From: Candidatus Tanganyikabacteria bacterium
Lineage (GTDB): Bacteria; Cyanobacteriota; Sericytochromatia; S15B-MN24; VGJW01
Assembly (NCBI GenBank): GCA_016867265.1
Contig: VGJW01000001.1
Location: forward strand, 1 to 64,000
DNA length: 64,000 bases
Direction: 5' to 3'
Program-made: the position numbers and the translations under genes
The notes under the pieces: generated by a model
Seen by the model: only the letters and a program-made list of their open reading frames with translations
Databases searched by the model: none
Told to the model about the DNA's origin: nothing
Shown here: positions 53,061-61,203 of the stretch, one piece after another
Position numbering within the stretch: the first letter of the stretch is position 1
Layout: each line of letters opens with the position of its first letter

Positions 53061-54671
53061 ATGAACCGCGCCATCCGTCGTCACCTCGTCCTCGGCGTGC
53101 TGCTGGCCGCAGGTCCTGCCGTACTTCCGGCATATCCTGCTCATGCAGCCGGTCGCGAGCGGCCTGGTTTTACCGACGTGCCTGCCGACCATTGGGCCGT
53201 CGATGCCGTGCGTGCCATCGCCATCAAGTCGCGCCTGATGCCTGTCGAGAACAATCGCTTTCGCGGGGAACTGCCGGTCAACCGCCTCGTGATGGCGCAG
53301 ACCGTCGGGGCGTTCATTCGTGAAATCGAGGCCACCTCGCGCAAGAAATTGGCGGACAACGCGCTCTCCCTTTTCAACTTCGATGACATCGAGAGTGCGG
53401 GCTTGCGTGGCCAGGTCGAGCAACTGGCAAGCCAATACAACCTCTTCGACTACTTCTCGGATGTGGGTGTCTCGCGATTCCAGCCGAACCGGCCCGTCAC
53501 GCGAACTGAGCTTGCGGCGATCTTCGCCAAGCTGGTCGAGCTCCTCGAGAAAAAGGAGCTGTTGGCGCGGTCGACCGTCCAGGACCCCGTGAATCCCTTC
53601 TCGGACGTCTCTCCGCTGGACAAGGGCTATGACGCCATCATGAAGACGGTCATCCGTTACCAGGTCCTGTCGGGCTATGGTGACGGTCTTTTCCGGGGCG
53701 ACAAGGAGGTCAACCGCTACGAGTTCGCCAGCGCTGCCGCCAAGGCCTTCGATGCGCTGCGGGAGCAGTTGTCCGGCAAGGTCCGCTCGCGGTTGCCGGA
53801 GGCCGTGGTCAAGGACGCCGGGCCGCGTTGGCGGCGCGAGACGCCTTGGGCCGTTTCGGTGGGTGCGCTTGTGCCTACCTATTTCAGGCTGGCCGGTACG
53901 GGCGTGTCGATGGGCGTCGGTGCCGTGGCGGAACCGACGACGGGTTCCCGACTCGATACGGCAGGCCTGGGTCTGCTCGTCGAGTTGGGGCGCACGGCCT
54001 ATGGCAAGGGTGCGACCTATGGCAGCCAGGCACCGGCCGTTTCGTTCACGGACTGGTTCATCAATGTGGCGCCCGTGCTTGCCGACAACGGGGCCTTCGC
54101 GCTGGCGGGCCTGCGCCTCGGGGCCACGGGACCCAACGTGGCAAGCCTCGGGCAGGTCCAGTTCTATGGCGGGCCGCTGCTGCTGGCGCGCTTCGGCTGG
54201 GGCGGCAAGCCTGTCGGGGCTGGTGCGGCTGCTGATGCCAATACCAAGACGGGTCTCGATTTCGGCGGGGGTGGCGGCCTGATGGGGGGCGTGATGGCCC
54301 ACTTCGCCTTGCTGCCTGGCTTTTCATTGCTGCTCAGGACCGAGCTTGGGCCGGCCTTGCTGGCAGGCAGCCAGAGCTTGACGGCCAACGCCGACTTCAC
54401 GCAGTCCGTCCCGACTAAGTTGTCCGGAAGCGGCAGTATCGTGCAGGCCGGGCAGCAGGCGGCCGACGGTACATTTGCCAGCCTGGACGGGGGAGGTCTG
54501 AGGACGGCCGTCGGTCTCTACGGTCGAGGCGAGATCGGCTTCAGGATGGGGCCGCTCGACTTGACGCTGTTCTCCCTCATCGCGCCTTCGGGATTCGTGG
54601 TGCCCGGACGGACCGCATCCGGTGGCCTTGCCGATGTCACGGTCGGGGGCCGTCTGGGCGCGGCGTTCTGA
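53061..54671 (+). CDS. Outer-membrane protein with SLH repeats and a beta-barrel
   Basis: This 536-residue protein has a signal peptide (HLVLGVLLAAGPAVLPAYPAHA), then three S-layer-homology-like repeats (about 33-95, 125-180 and 180-245: FTDVPADHWAVDAV; YFSDVGVSRFQPNRPVTRTEL; FSDVSPLDKGYDAIMKTV). A C-terminal region of alternating hydrophobic strands (about 265-536) ends in GRLGAAF, with terminal Phe as in many barrels. SLH repeats would bind secondary cell-wall polymer in the periplasm, tethering the barrel to peptidoglycan. SLH-porins are typical of Cyanobacteria, Deinococcus and other Terrabacteria with an outer membrane. The ATG at 53061 has GGAGGGG about 14 bases upstream. Confidence 0.85.
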   Translation: MNRAIRRHLVLGVLLAAGPAVLPAYPAHAAGRERPGFTDVPADHWAVDAVRAIAIKSRLMPVENNRFRGELPVNRLVMAQTVGAFIREIEATSRKKLADNALSLFNFDDIESAGLRGQVEQLASQYNLFDYFSDVGVSRFQPNRPVTRTELAAIFAKLVELLEKKELLARSTVQDPVNPFSDVSPLDKGYDAIMKTVIRYQVLSGYGDGLFRGDKEVNRYEFASAAAKAFDALREQLSGKVRSRLPEAVVKDAGPRWRRETPWAVSVGALVPTYFRLAGTGVSMGVGAVAEPTTGSRLDTAGLGLLVELGRTAYGKGATYGSQAPAVSFTDWFINVAPVLADNGAFALAGLRLGATGPNVASLGQVQFYGGPLLLARFGWGGKPVGAGAAADANTKTGLDFGGGGGLMGGVMAHFALLPGFSLLLRTELGPALLAGSQSLTANADFTQSVPTKLSGSGSIVQAGQQAADGTFASLDGGGLRTAVGLYGRGEIGFRMGPLDLTLFSLIAPSGFVVPGRTASGGLADVTVGGRLGAAF

Positions 54672-54673
54672 CC

Positions 54674-55333
54674 ATGGACGGCGAGGGAACGCTTCCGCTC
54701 TTTCCGCTCAATCTCGTGCTGTTCCCCGGCATGCCCCTGCCGTTGCACATCTTCGAGCCCAGGTACCGCGCCATGGTCGAGGACTGCCTTGCTGCCAAGG
54801 AGGGCTTCGTCGTCGCCTTGTCGCGGGACGAGCCGGGCCGGGAGGATGGGGCCTGCAACTGGGCTACCTTGGCGACGATCGAGCAGGTGGTCCGTCTCCC
54901 GGATGGCCGTATGAACATCATGACGCTGGGGCAAGGGCGCGTTCGGCTGCTCGATCGCATCGACGGGGCGCTATATCCGCGTGCTCGGGTGGTGGCGGCA
55001 CCCGATGTCGGCAGTCTGCCGGGGGAGAAGGCGCTTGCGTCGCTGCATCGGACCTACCGGGAGTACGCGACGCTCTTGGGGCGCCTCGCCGCGCTGCCCT
55101 TGCCCGATGAACTGCCGGATGACCCTGAGCGGGCATCGTGGGTGGCGTCGTGGGCGTTGCAGACCGATCTCTTCGCCAAGCAGCAACTGCTCGAATGCCC
55201 GGGTACGCGCGAGCGTCTCGATGCCGTTCGCGAGCGTCTCGAAGACGAACTGGGACGCTTGCGTGCCTTTGCCGATGCGCTCGAGGACAACGGATACTTC
55301 TTCGTCAGGGGCATGCGCTTCTCGCGCAACTGA
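54674..55333 (+). CDS. LON substrate-binding-domain protein
   Basis: This 219-residue protein is a stand-alone LON N-terminal (substrate-binding) domain without protease. It has LPLFPLNLVLFPGMPLPLHI at the start (about 7-26), EPRYRAMVEDCLA, then IEQVVRLPDGRMNIMTLGQGR (about 75-95) and VRLLDRIDG, followed by a helical C-terminal half. Stand-alone LON domain proteins are common and of unclear role. It starts 3 bases after the SLH porin stop, with no strong ribosome site, so it may be coupled. Confidence 0.85.
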   Translation: MDGEGTLPLFPLNLVLFPGMPLPLHIFEPRYRAMVEDCLAAKEGFVVALSRDEPGREDGACNWATLATIEQVVRLPDGRMNIMTLGQGRVRLLDRIDGALYPRARVVAAPDVGSLPGEKALASLHRTYREYATLLGRLAALPLPDELPDDPERASWVASWALQTDLFAKQQLLECPGTRERLDAVRERLEDELGRLRAFADALEDNGYFFVRGMRFSRN

Positions 55334-55411
55334 TGTCTCTTGCCGCAGCCTTGTGGCCGGGCCCGGCGGGAGCTACGATTGGCCGCGTAGCGACGTCCCG
55401 AGGAGGTGACC

Positions 55412-55750
55412 ATGTCGTCCAGAGGTGGTTCCGGTGATCTTTTGGTCGGCTTCCTGATGGGAGCTGTTGGCGGTTTCCTTGCCGCCATGGCCTTGGCACC
55501 CCAGTCCGGCGGCCGGACACGCGACCAGGTCGCCGAGCAGATGGGCGACTTGCGTTCGCGGACCCAGGAGGTCCTGGACAAGGTCCGGGGCAACACCGAG
55601 GAGGTCCTCGATCAGGTTCGCGTCTCCCTCGAGGGCAAGCTCTCCACAATCCAGGGAGCGCTCGAGGAGGCCTACGAGGCTGGTCGGAAGGCCGCGGCCT
55701 ACAAGCGCGAGGAGCTGATCGAGGCCGAACCCGGCGCACACCAGGGCTGA
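55412..55750 (+). CDS. YtxH-domain protein
   Basis: This 112-residue protein has an N-terminal hydrophobic glycine-rich helix (LLVGFLMGAVGGFLAAMALAP, about residues 9-29) followed by a long helical, charged region typical of YtxH stress-related proteins. The ATG at 55412 has a strong GAGGAGG upstream. TACGAT (55374-55379) with TTGTGG 17 bases before it could be its promoter. It ends just before a bidirectional terminator. Confidence 0.82.
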   Translation: MSSRGGSGDLLVGFLMGAVGGFLAAMALAPQSGGRTRDQVAEQMGDLRSRTQEVLDKVRGNTEEVLDQVRVSLEGKLSTIQGALEEAYEAGRKAAAYKREELIEAEPGAHQG

Positions 55751-55781
55751 AGCCTGGCGTTCTGTTCATCCTGCACGAAGC

Positions 55782-55815
55782 GAGAGGGCGTTCCCGATTT
55801 CGGGAACGCCCTCTC
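55782..55815. terminator. Bidirectional terminator hairpin
   Basis: A perfect 15-base stem (GAGAGGGCGTTCCCG with CGGGAACGCCCTCTC) closes an ATTT loop between two convergent genes. It is among the strongest hairpins in the window; T tracts are short on both sides. Confidence 0.75.
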
Positions 55816-55832
55816 CGTCTGGCGGAAGGGTG

Positions 55833-57293
55833 TCAGGCCTTCATCGGCACGTGAGCCATGAAGTCCTGGGCGAAACGAACTGCGTACTGGTTGACCAGCT
55901 CCTCGACACGCTTGGGATCGTCCGAGCGCACGATGACACCGGCGTGGTGCTTCTTCTTCTGGACCCAGACCACCTCGGGGTCGTTGTAGGGCGTCAAGTC
56001 CGGGTTCTCCTGGCGGGCCAGGCAGACGATGGCCCCGGCATAGCCGTTGCGGACCTTGGGCAAGGTGTAGTTCGTCTGGGTCTCGATCTTGGTCCACTCG
56101 AACCAGAGGCACACGTCGGTGGCATACCACGCGACGTCGGGGATCTTGGCTGCGCCGACGCGGGCCCCCGCCTCGAGGAAGTAGAACTTGCCGTCCTCGC
56201 GGCCCTTGATGTACTCGATGTGGGTCACGCCCCGCACCAAGCCCAGGCTGGCCACGACCTGCTTGTTGATCTCGATGAGTGCCTTGTAATCGGCGGACTT
56301 GCGGTCGATGGTCCGGGTGGTGAAGACACCGCCAGACTTGTTCAGGTCCAGCATGGGCGTCCCGTACTTGGAGACGGAGGCGAACTCGACCTCGCGCTCG
56401 GCAACGACCGAGTCGACGTGGTAGACGTCGCCGGGCGTGTACTTCTCGAGCAGGTAATACGACTGCTTGTCGCCAAGCTCCATGATCTTCTTCCAGACAG
56501 CCTGGTCGTCCTTCAGGACCTCGATGCCCATCGAAGCCGCCTCCTGCCTTGGCTTGATGACCCAGGGTGCAGGGACGCGCTGCATGTAGGCGTGAACTTC
56601 GTCGTGGTTCAGGACGTGGACGAAGTCAGGCACCGGGATGCCGTCTTCGCGCGTCTTCACGCGCATGGCGAGCTTGTCGCGGAAGTAGCGCATCGTCGTC
56701 TCGCCCATACCGGGGACGCGCATGTGCTCACGCAGCATGCAGGCGATCTCGACGTCGAAGTCGCCCATCGGCACGATGCGGTCGATCTTGCGGCGCTGGG
56801 AGATGTACGCGATGACATTGCGAACGACCTTCTCGTCGAAGATGTCCGGGACCGCGATGATCTCCTCGAGGATGTCGCGGGGCCACTCGTCCTTGAGACG
56901 CTTCTCGCCCGTCAGCACGATGACCTTGTGGCCGGCCTTGGTCGCTTCCTTCATGAAGGGGCGCCCGGACACGAGGCAGGCGATGCAGAGGATACGCTTG
57001 GGCCCATCCTGCTCGGCGAGCAAGGCCTTCTGGGCGGCCTTGGCCTCACCCTTGGAGGTGCTTGCCTTGCGGGTGGCGACCTTGGCCGTCGCCTGGGGCG
57101 CCTCGGCCTTGGTCACGGCAGGCTTCGCCGCCGCGGTGCGCTTGGCCACAGGCTTTGCCGCCGTGGCCCTGGGGCTGGGCGGCGTCGCGGGAGCCGATGC
57201 CTCGGCGACCGGGCTGGCCGGAACCGTTGCCGTCAACTCGGCCGCCTTGGGGGCAACCTTCTTGGTAGTCGCCGGGGTTTTTTTCTTGTCCAA
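55833..57293 (-). CDS. ATP-grasp ligase with histone-H1-like N-terminal tail
   Basis: This 486-residue protein has a ~95-residue N-terminal low-complexity tail of Lys, Ala, Pro and Thr (TTKKVAPKAAELTATVPAS and KTAAAKPA-like runs), then an ATP-grasp ligase of the PylC/carbamoyl-phosphate-synthase-like type. The core has ILCIACLVSGRPFMKEATKAG (pre-ATP-grasp domain, about 100-120), APWVIKPRQEAASMGIEVL (about 236-254) and HIEYIKGREDGKFYFLEAGARVGA (split across about 375-398). The substrate is unknown. The TTG at 57293 has GGAG 10 bases upstream; a run of seven A residues follows the second codon and is a slippage-prone site. It is downstream of an FKBP gene on the same strand. Confidence 0.82.
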   Translation of the reverse strand: MDKKKTPATTKKVAPKAAELTATVPASPVAEASAPATPPSPRATAAKPVAKRTAAAKPAVTKAEAPQATAKVATRKASTSKGEAKAAQKALLAEQDGPKRILCIACLVSGRPFMKEATKAGHKVIVLTGEKRLKDEWPRDILEEIIAVPDIFDEKVVRNVIAYISQRRKIDRIVPMGDFDVEIACMLREHMRVPGMGETTMRYFRDKLAMRVKTREDGIPVPDFVHVLNHDEVHAYMQRVPAPWVIKPRQEAASMGIEVLKDDQAVWKKIMELGDKQSYYLLEKYTPGDVYHVDSVVAEREVEFASVSKYGTPMLDLNKSGGVFTTRTIDRKSADYKALIEINKQVVASLGLVRGVTHIEYIKGREDGKFYFLEAGARVGAAKIPDVAWYATDVCLWFEWTKIETQTNYTLPKVRNGYAGAIVCLARQENPDLTPYNDPEVVWVQKKKHHAGVIVRSDDPKRVEELVNQYAVRFAQDFMAHVPMKA

Positions 57294-57324
57294 GGAATGG
57301 AATCTCCGTAAGCGGTGGGGGCAA

Positions 57325-57768
57325 TCAGGGCTGGCGAACGTCGAGCAACTCGACGTCGAAGAGCAGGGTGGCGCGCGGGGGAATCGGACCGGTGCCGTTC
57401 TCGCCGTAGGCCATCGTGTGGGGAATGGTCAGTTTGCGCTTGCCGCCGACCTTCATGCCCTTGACGCCTTCGTCCCAGCCCTTGATGACCTCACCCATGC
57501 CAAGGATGAAATCGAAGGGCTGGCGGCGGTCGAGGGACGAGTCGAACTTGGCGCCGTTGGTCAGGCGGCCGGTGTAGTGCACCGAGACCCGCATCCCGGG
57601 CCGAGCTTCCTTGCCCTTGCCGACCACGAGGTCCTCGATGACGAGGCCATCGGCCCGCTTGGCCGGGTACGCGGCCTTCTTGCCGCCGGAGGCGAGGGCG
57701 GGGGACACCTGCGTCGCGGCCAATGCCACGGCGGCGAGCAGAATTCCGGACCAGCGGAGGGTGGACAC
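57325..57768 (-). CDS. FKBP-type peptidyl-prolyl isomerase, secreted
   Basis: This 147-residue protein has a signal peptide (GILLAAVALAATQVSPALA, about residues 8-26) and one FKBP domain with VHYTGRLTNGAKFDSSLDR, FDFILGMGEVIKGWDEGVKG and the C-terminal IPPRATLLFDVELLDV. Active-site residues Tyr, Phe, Asp and Trp are present. It should fold proteins in the periplasm. The GTG at 57768 has GAGG 9 bases upstream; a GTG at 57828 would add a Pro-rich lead. It is followed after 31 bases by the ATP-grasp gene. Confidence 0.92.
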   Translation of the reverse strand: MSTLRWSGILLAAVALAATQVSPALASGGKKAAYPAKRADGLVIEDLVVGKGKEARPGMRVSVHYTGRLTNGAKFDSSLDRRQPFDFILGMGEVIKGWDEGVKGMKVGGKRKLTIPHTMAYGENGTGPIPPRATLLFDVELLDVRQP

Positions 57769-57853
57769 GACGGCGAACCTCGCATGGGGCCGTGGCCCCG
57801 GCAGTTGGGGGAACGCCCCAGTATACACCCGGTGGCAGAGCGTCCCCGTCAGT

Positions 57854-59407
57854 CTAGGCGAGGCCGAAGAACGCCCGGACCCGCACGAGGAGGTCCGGAG
57901 CAGAAATCGGCGGTTCGAGGGGACCGGTGTTGCCCCGGTTCATGCTGGGGTCGGCCACGGCGGCGCGCATACGCTCCTCCCGGCCTGTCAGGATGTCCGC
58001 CATCTGCGCGGCCATCTCGGGTCGGGCCTCCAGCAGGGGGGCCATATCCTCGCGCGCGACGGTCACCAGCTTGCATCCCTCGGTCGTGTAGGCCGTCGCG
58101 GATCGGGGTTCGCCCGTGAGCAGGGCACGCTCCCCGAAGACCTGGCCAGGCCCCAGCACGGCGAGCGGCTGGGTTCTGCCCGGCTTTCCCAGATGCATCT
58201 CCACGTTGCCCGAGGCCACCACATAGAGCCTGTCTCCTTCGTCGCCCCGCGAGAAGATGGTCTCCTGTCTGTGGCAAGGCACCAGCTGGGCATTCATGGC
58301 CAGGTCGTGGAGCTCTTCGTCCGACAGGCAAGCGAAGAGGTCGACGCCACCCAAGATGCCCGTCCGATCGGTGATGTCGGCGTGCCCCCGTGCAGACCCG
58401 TCGCGCATGTACACGTTGCGGATGGGCCACGGAATCTCGATCCCCAGTTGCTGGAATCGGTACCATATGCGGGATCTCAGTTCGGAGAGGATGGCGTTCG
58501 CCTCGCCAAATCCGGTAATCCAGACCCGTAACTCGTAGGTCATGGCGGAATCGGCGAAGTCGCGCAGGAAGACCTGCGGCCGCGGGTCCCTCGAGATGGC
58601 ACGCATTTCGGTGGCACAGGAGAGCAGCGCCTTGCCGACGTCCATCGGGGGGGCCTCGTACGCGACGCCCACGAGGACGCTGTGGGCGTGGGTCGGTGTC
58701 GGCATCAGGTAATTGATGACCTTGGCCTTTGCGACGACGTTGTTGGGCAGGATGACGAACTCGTCCCGGGTCGTCCTAAGCTTGGTCGCGCGCCAGGAAA
58801 TTTCGACGATCTCTCCCGTGTCTCCCTCGATGAGGACCCAGTCGCCGATGCGGAACGGGGGGTCCAGGTTGATGGCAAGGCCCGCGAAGAGGTTGCCCAG
58901 CGTGTCCTGCAGGGCAAGGCCCACGACGAGCGACACCACGCCCGACAGGGTCAGGAACGGCGTCAGGTTGATCTTGTGAACGGTCGCGAGGAAGAACAGT
59001 CCGACCACGAGGTAGGTCATGCCGGTGCCGAGGTCTTCGAGGATGCCGGGCACGGCGACCTTGCGGTGGTGCCTGAGCCAGCCGTCCACGATGGCCGTCC
59101 GGCCGGCTTCCACGGCCACCACGATGCCGACCGGCAGGCCCAGCGACGGCCAGAAGCCCAGCTGTGGCGGCCACCATGGCCCGGGCAGGATCGTGCGAAG
59201 GCCTTCAATCGCCATCCACGCGGCCAGCGCGGACAGCGCGATGCGCAGCCTCAGCCGGGCGCGCGCGGCCAGCGCCGCGTCCCGAGTGGCCAGTATGCGG
59301 TGGAGGGGCCCGAGCAGGGCCAGATCGACCAGCCAGGCGCCCAGAAGCGGCGCCACGGGGCGCATGCCGGAGGCGATGAGGCCAAGGGTATCGGGAGCGT
59401 CGGGCAT
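57854..59407 (-). CDS. MscS-family mechanosensitive channel with C-terminal cyclic-nucleotide-binding domain
   Basis: This 517-residue protein has four or five N-terminal membrane helices, the MscS pore and beta domain (GVVSLVVGLALQDTLGNLFAG, about 165-185; DPPFRIGDWVLIEGDTGEIVEI, split about 192-213; VILPNNVVAKAKVINY) and a C-terminal cNMP-binding domain (about 345-470: ETIFSRGDEGDRLYVVASG; GQVFGERALLTGEPRSATA). It is a ligand-gated osmotic-release channel candidate. The phosphate-binding-cassette Arg is present (GEPRSATA). The broken class III cyclase at 25.8-28.6 kb would be a possible source of ligand, though it is 29 kb away. The ATG at 59407 has AGAGG 6 bases upstream. Confidence 0.92.
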   Translation of the reverse strand: MPDAPDTLGLIASGMRPVAPLLGAWLVDLALLGPLHRILATRDAALAARARLRLRIALSALAAWMAIEGLRTILPGPWWPPQLGFWPSLGLPVGIVVAVEAGRTAIVDGWLRHHRKVAVPGILEDLGTGMTYLVVGLFFLATVHKINLTPFLTLSGVVSLVVGLALQDTLGNLFAGLAINLDPPFRIGDWVLIEGDTGEIVEISWRATKLRTTRDEFVILPNNVVAKAKVINYLMPTPTHAHSVLVGVAYEAPPMDVGKALLSCATEMRAISRDPRPQVFLRDFADSAMTYELRVWITGFGEANAILSELRSRIWYRFQQLGIEIPWPIRNVYMRDGSARGHADITDRTGILGGVDLFACLSDEELHDLAMNAQLVPCHRQETIFSRGDEGDRLYVVASGNVEMHLGKPGRTQPLAVLGPGQVFGERALLTGEPRSATAYTTEGCKLVTVAREDMAPLLEARPEMAAQMADILTGREERMRAAVADPSMNRGNTGPLEPPISAPDLLVRVRAFFGLA

Positions 59408-59517
59408 CGGGCACCTCTTGTGCCCGGTCTTGGCCGTGGCGTTGCGCTTCTGGCACCATGGCAACGGCCGCTCTTCCGGCCCCCTTCAGCGAAACCCGGC
59501 CAAGGAATCTCACGTTG

Positions 59518-60624
59518 ATGACCCATCGCGCACTCGTGCCCGAGCACATCGCCTCGCTCGTGCCCTACCAGCCCGGCCGTCCCATTGCCGAGGTCCAGCG
59601 CGAGTTCGGCCTGACGGATGTCATCAAGCTCGCCAGCAACGAGAATCCGTGGGGCCCTTCCCCGAAGGCGCTCGAGGCCGCCCGCGCGGCGCTGGCCCAG
59701 GTGCACCTCTACCCGGACGTCGCCAGCCGGGACCTGCGCGAGGCTCTGACACGCCGCTACAGGGTGGTCTTCGGGAACACCATCGTCGGAGCGGGCTCGG
59801 AAGGCATCATGGCTGGAATCGTACGGACGTTCCTCCATGGCGACGACGAAGTCCTGACCAGCGCGGGCACTTTCATCGGCATCATGGTTCTGGCCAAGGC
59901 ACAGGGCATTCGCATCCGCACGGTGCCCTTGCGGAACTGGGGCTATGACCTCGAGGCGATGGCCGAAGCCATCGGTCCCAGGACCAAGATCATCTATCTG
60001 GCCAACCCCAACAACCCCACGGGTACGCTCTTCACCCGTGCGGAGTTCGAACGGTTCTACGCACGTGTGCCGGCGCACGTCCTGATCATGCAGGACGAGG
60101 CCTACCACGAGTTCGTGCCGCCGTCCGAGACCTATCCGGACAGCCAACTCTACCGCTATGACAACGTGATCACGTTGCGCACCTTTTCCAAGGCCCACGG
60201 CCTGGCTGGCCTGCGCATCGGCTACGGTCTGGCCGCAGAGAGCCTGATCGAGCCCCTGCTCAAGGTCAAGCTGCCCTTCGAACCCGGGACGGTGGCGACG
60301 GCGGCCGCCCTTGCGGCGCTCGAGGATTCGGACCATCTGGACCTGACGGTCCGCAACAACGCAGAAGGGCTGGCAAGGCTGTTGCCCTGTCTTATGGCCC
60401 TGGGTCTCGAGCCCGTGCCCAGCCATGCCAACTTCGTGATGGTGCCCCTGGGGACTGCCGAGCGTGCACAGGGGCTGGCAGACGCCTTGTTGCGCCGCGG
60501 CATCATCATCCGGCCGCTTGGCGCCTTTGGCCTGCCTGCGTGCGTGCGCATCTCGGTCGGGACGCCGGCCGAGCTCGACCGGCTGATGTCGGCGTTGCCC
60601 GACGCGCTGGGCGAGCTGGCTTGA
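59518..60624 (+). CDS. hisC: Histidinol-phosphate aminotransferase
   Basis: This 368-residue PLP enzyme catalyses the transamination step of histidine synthesis. Motifs include KLASNENPWGPSPKAL (about 36-51), IYLANPNNPTGTL, QDEAYHEFV (Asp and Tyr for PLP) and the Schiff-base Lys in TLRTFSKAHGLAGLRIGYG (about 221-239). Paralogues act on aromatic amino acids, so a different specificity cannot be ruled out. The ATG at 59518 has AAGGA 11 bases upstream; upstream in-frame ATGs give an implausible lead. It diverges from the MscS gene across 110 bases. Confidence 0.92.
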   Translation: MTHRALVPEHIASLVPYQPGRPIAEVQREFGLTDVIKLASNENPWGPSPKALEAARAALAQVHLYPDVASRDLREALTRRYRVVFGNTIVGAGSEGIMAGIVRTFLHGDDEVLTSAGTFIGIMVLAKAQGIRIRTVPLRNWGYDLEAMAEAIGPRTKIIYLANPNNPTGTLFTRAEFERFYARVPAHVLIMQDEAYHEFVPPSETYPDSQLYRYDNVITLRTFSKAHGLAGLRIGYGLAAESLIEPLLKVKLPFEPGTVATAAALAALEDSDHLDLTVRNNAEGLARLLPCLMALGLEPVPSHANFVMVPLGTAERAQGLADALLRRGIIIRPLGAFGLPACVRISVGTPAELDRLMSALPDALGELA

Positions 60625-60683
60625 ACGGCGCGGCGGTGCGGGGTATCCTGCCTTCGGCCCGTGGTGGGCCCGGAAGGCCGGAC

Positions 60684-61202
60684 TTGTCTCTGTTTGTCCC
60701 GGATGGCTATGCACCTGCGCTCGCCGAATTGTCGCCCGCATGGCTCGATTCGCGCGGTGTGCGGGGTCTCCTGCTCGATCTCGATGACACGCTGGTGCCT
60801 GCCTACGGCGAGGGCCTCGATCCGGCTGCGGCTGCCTGGGTGCGTGCCTGCCGCGACCTGCGGGGCGTGGTGGTCGTCTCGAACAACAGGAACCGCGATC
60901 GTGTCGCGAGCGTCGCGACGGAACTCGGAGTCCCGTATGTGCACCTGGCCTTGAAACCCTTGCCAACGGGCTTGCGCGCGGGCGCCAGCCTGCTCGGGCT
61001 GCCGGCGCGTGAGGTGGCCATCGTCGGGGATCAGATATTCACGGACGTGCTCGGCGGACGTCTGCTGGGCATGCACACCGTTCTCGTCGGCGCGCTCTCC
61101 GGTGCCCCAAGGCACCCCGCCCGTCGTCTCGTCCGTGCGCTCGAGGCCAAAATACTGGCAGGCGCTAGCTTGCCCAATGTAACCGCCGGAGGAGTTTCCT
61201 GA
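60684..61202 (+). CDS. yqeG: HAD-family phosphatase, YqeG type
   Basis: This 172-residue protein is a HAD phosphatase of the YqeG (class IIIA) family, as long as B. subtilis YqeG. Motif I is GLLLDLDDTLVPAY (about 31-44), motif II VVVVSNNRNRDRV, motif III ALKPLPTGLRAG and motif IV VAIVGDQIFTDVLGGRLLGM. The TTG at 60684 has GGAAGG 6 bases upstream and is preferred; a TTG at 60621 overlapping the hisC stop would add 21 residues. The function may be phosphatidylglycerophosphate or another small phosphate substrate. Confidence 0.88.
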   Translation: MSLFVPDGYAPALAELSPAWLDSRGVRGLLLDLDDTLVPAYGEGLDPAAAAWVRACRDLRGVVVVSNNRNRDRVASVATELGVPYVHLALKPLPTGLRAGASLLGLPAREVAIVGDQIFTDVLGGRLLGMHTVLVGALSGAPRHPARRLVRALEAKILAGASLPNVTAGGVS

Positions 61203-61203
61203 G

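Noticed and set aside
7040-55379. TACGAT as a shared promoter box (7040, 18252 leftward, 34157, 55374)
   Set aside because: Four copies lie within 75 bases of starts, but a hexamer of this composition is expected several times by chance in 64 kb on two strands, and no consistent -35 accompanies it.
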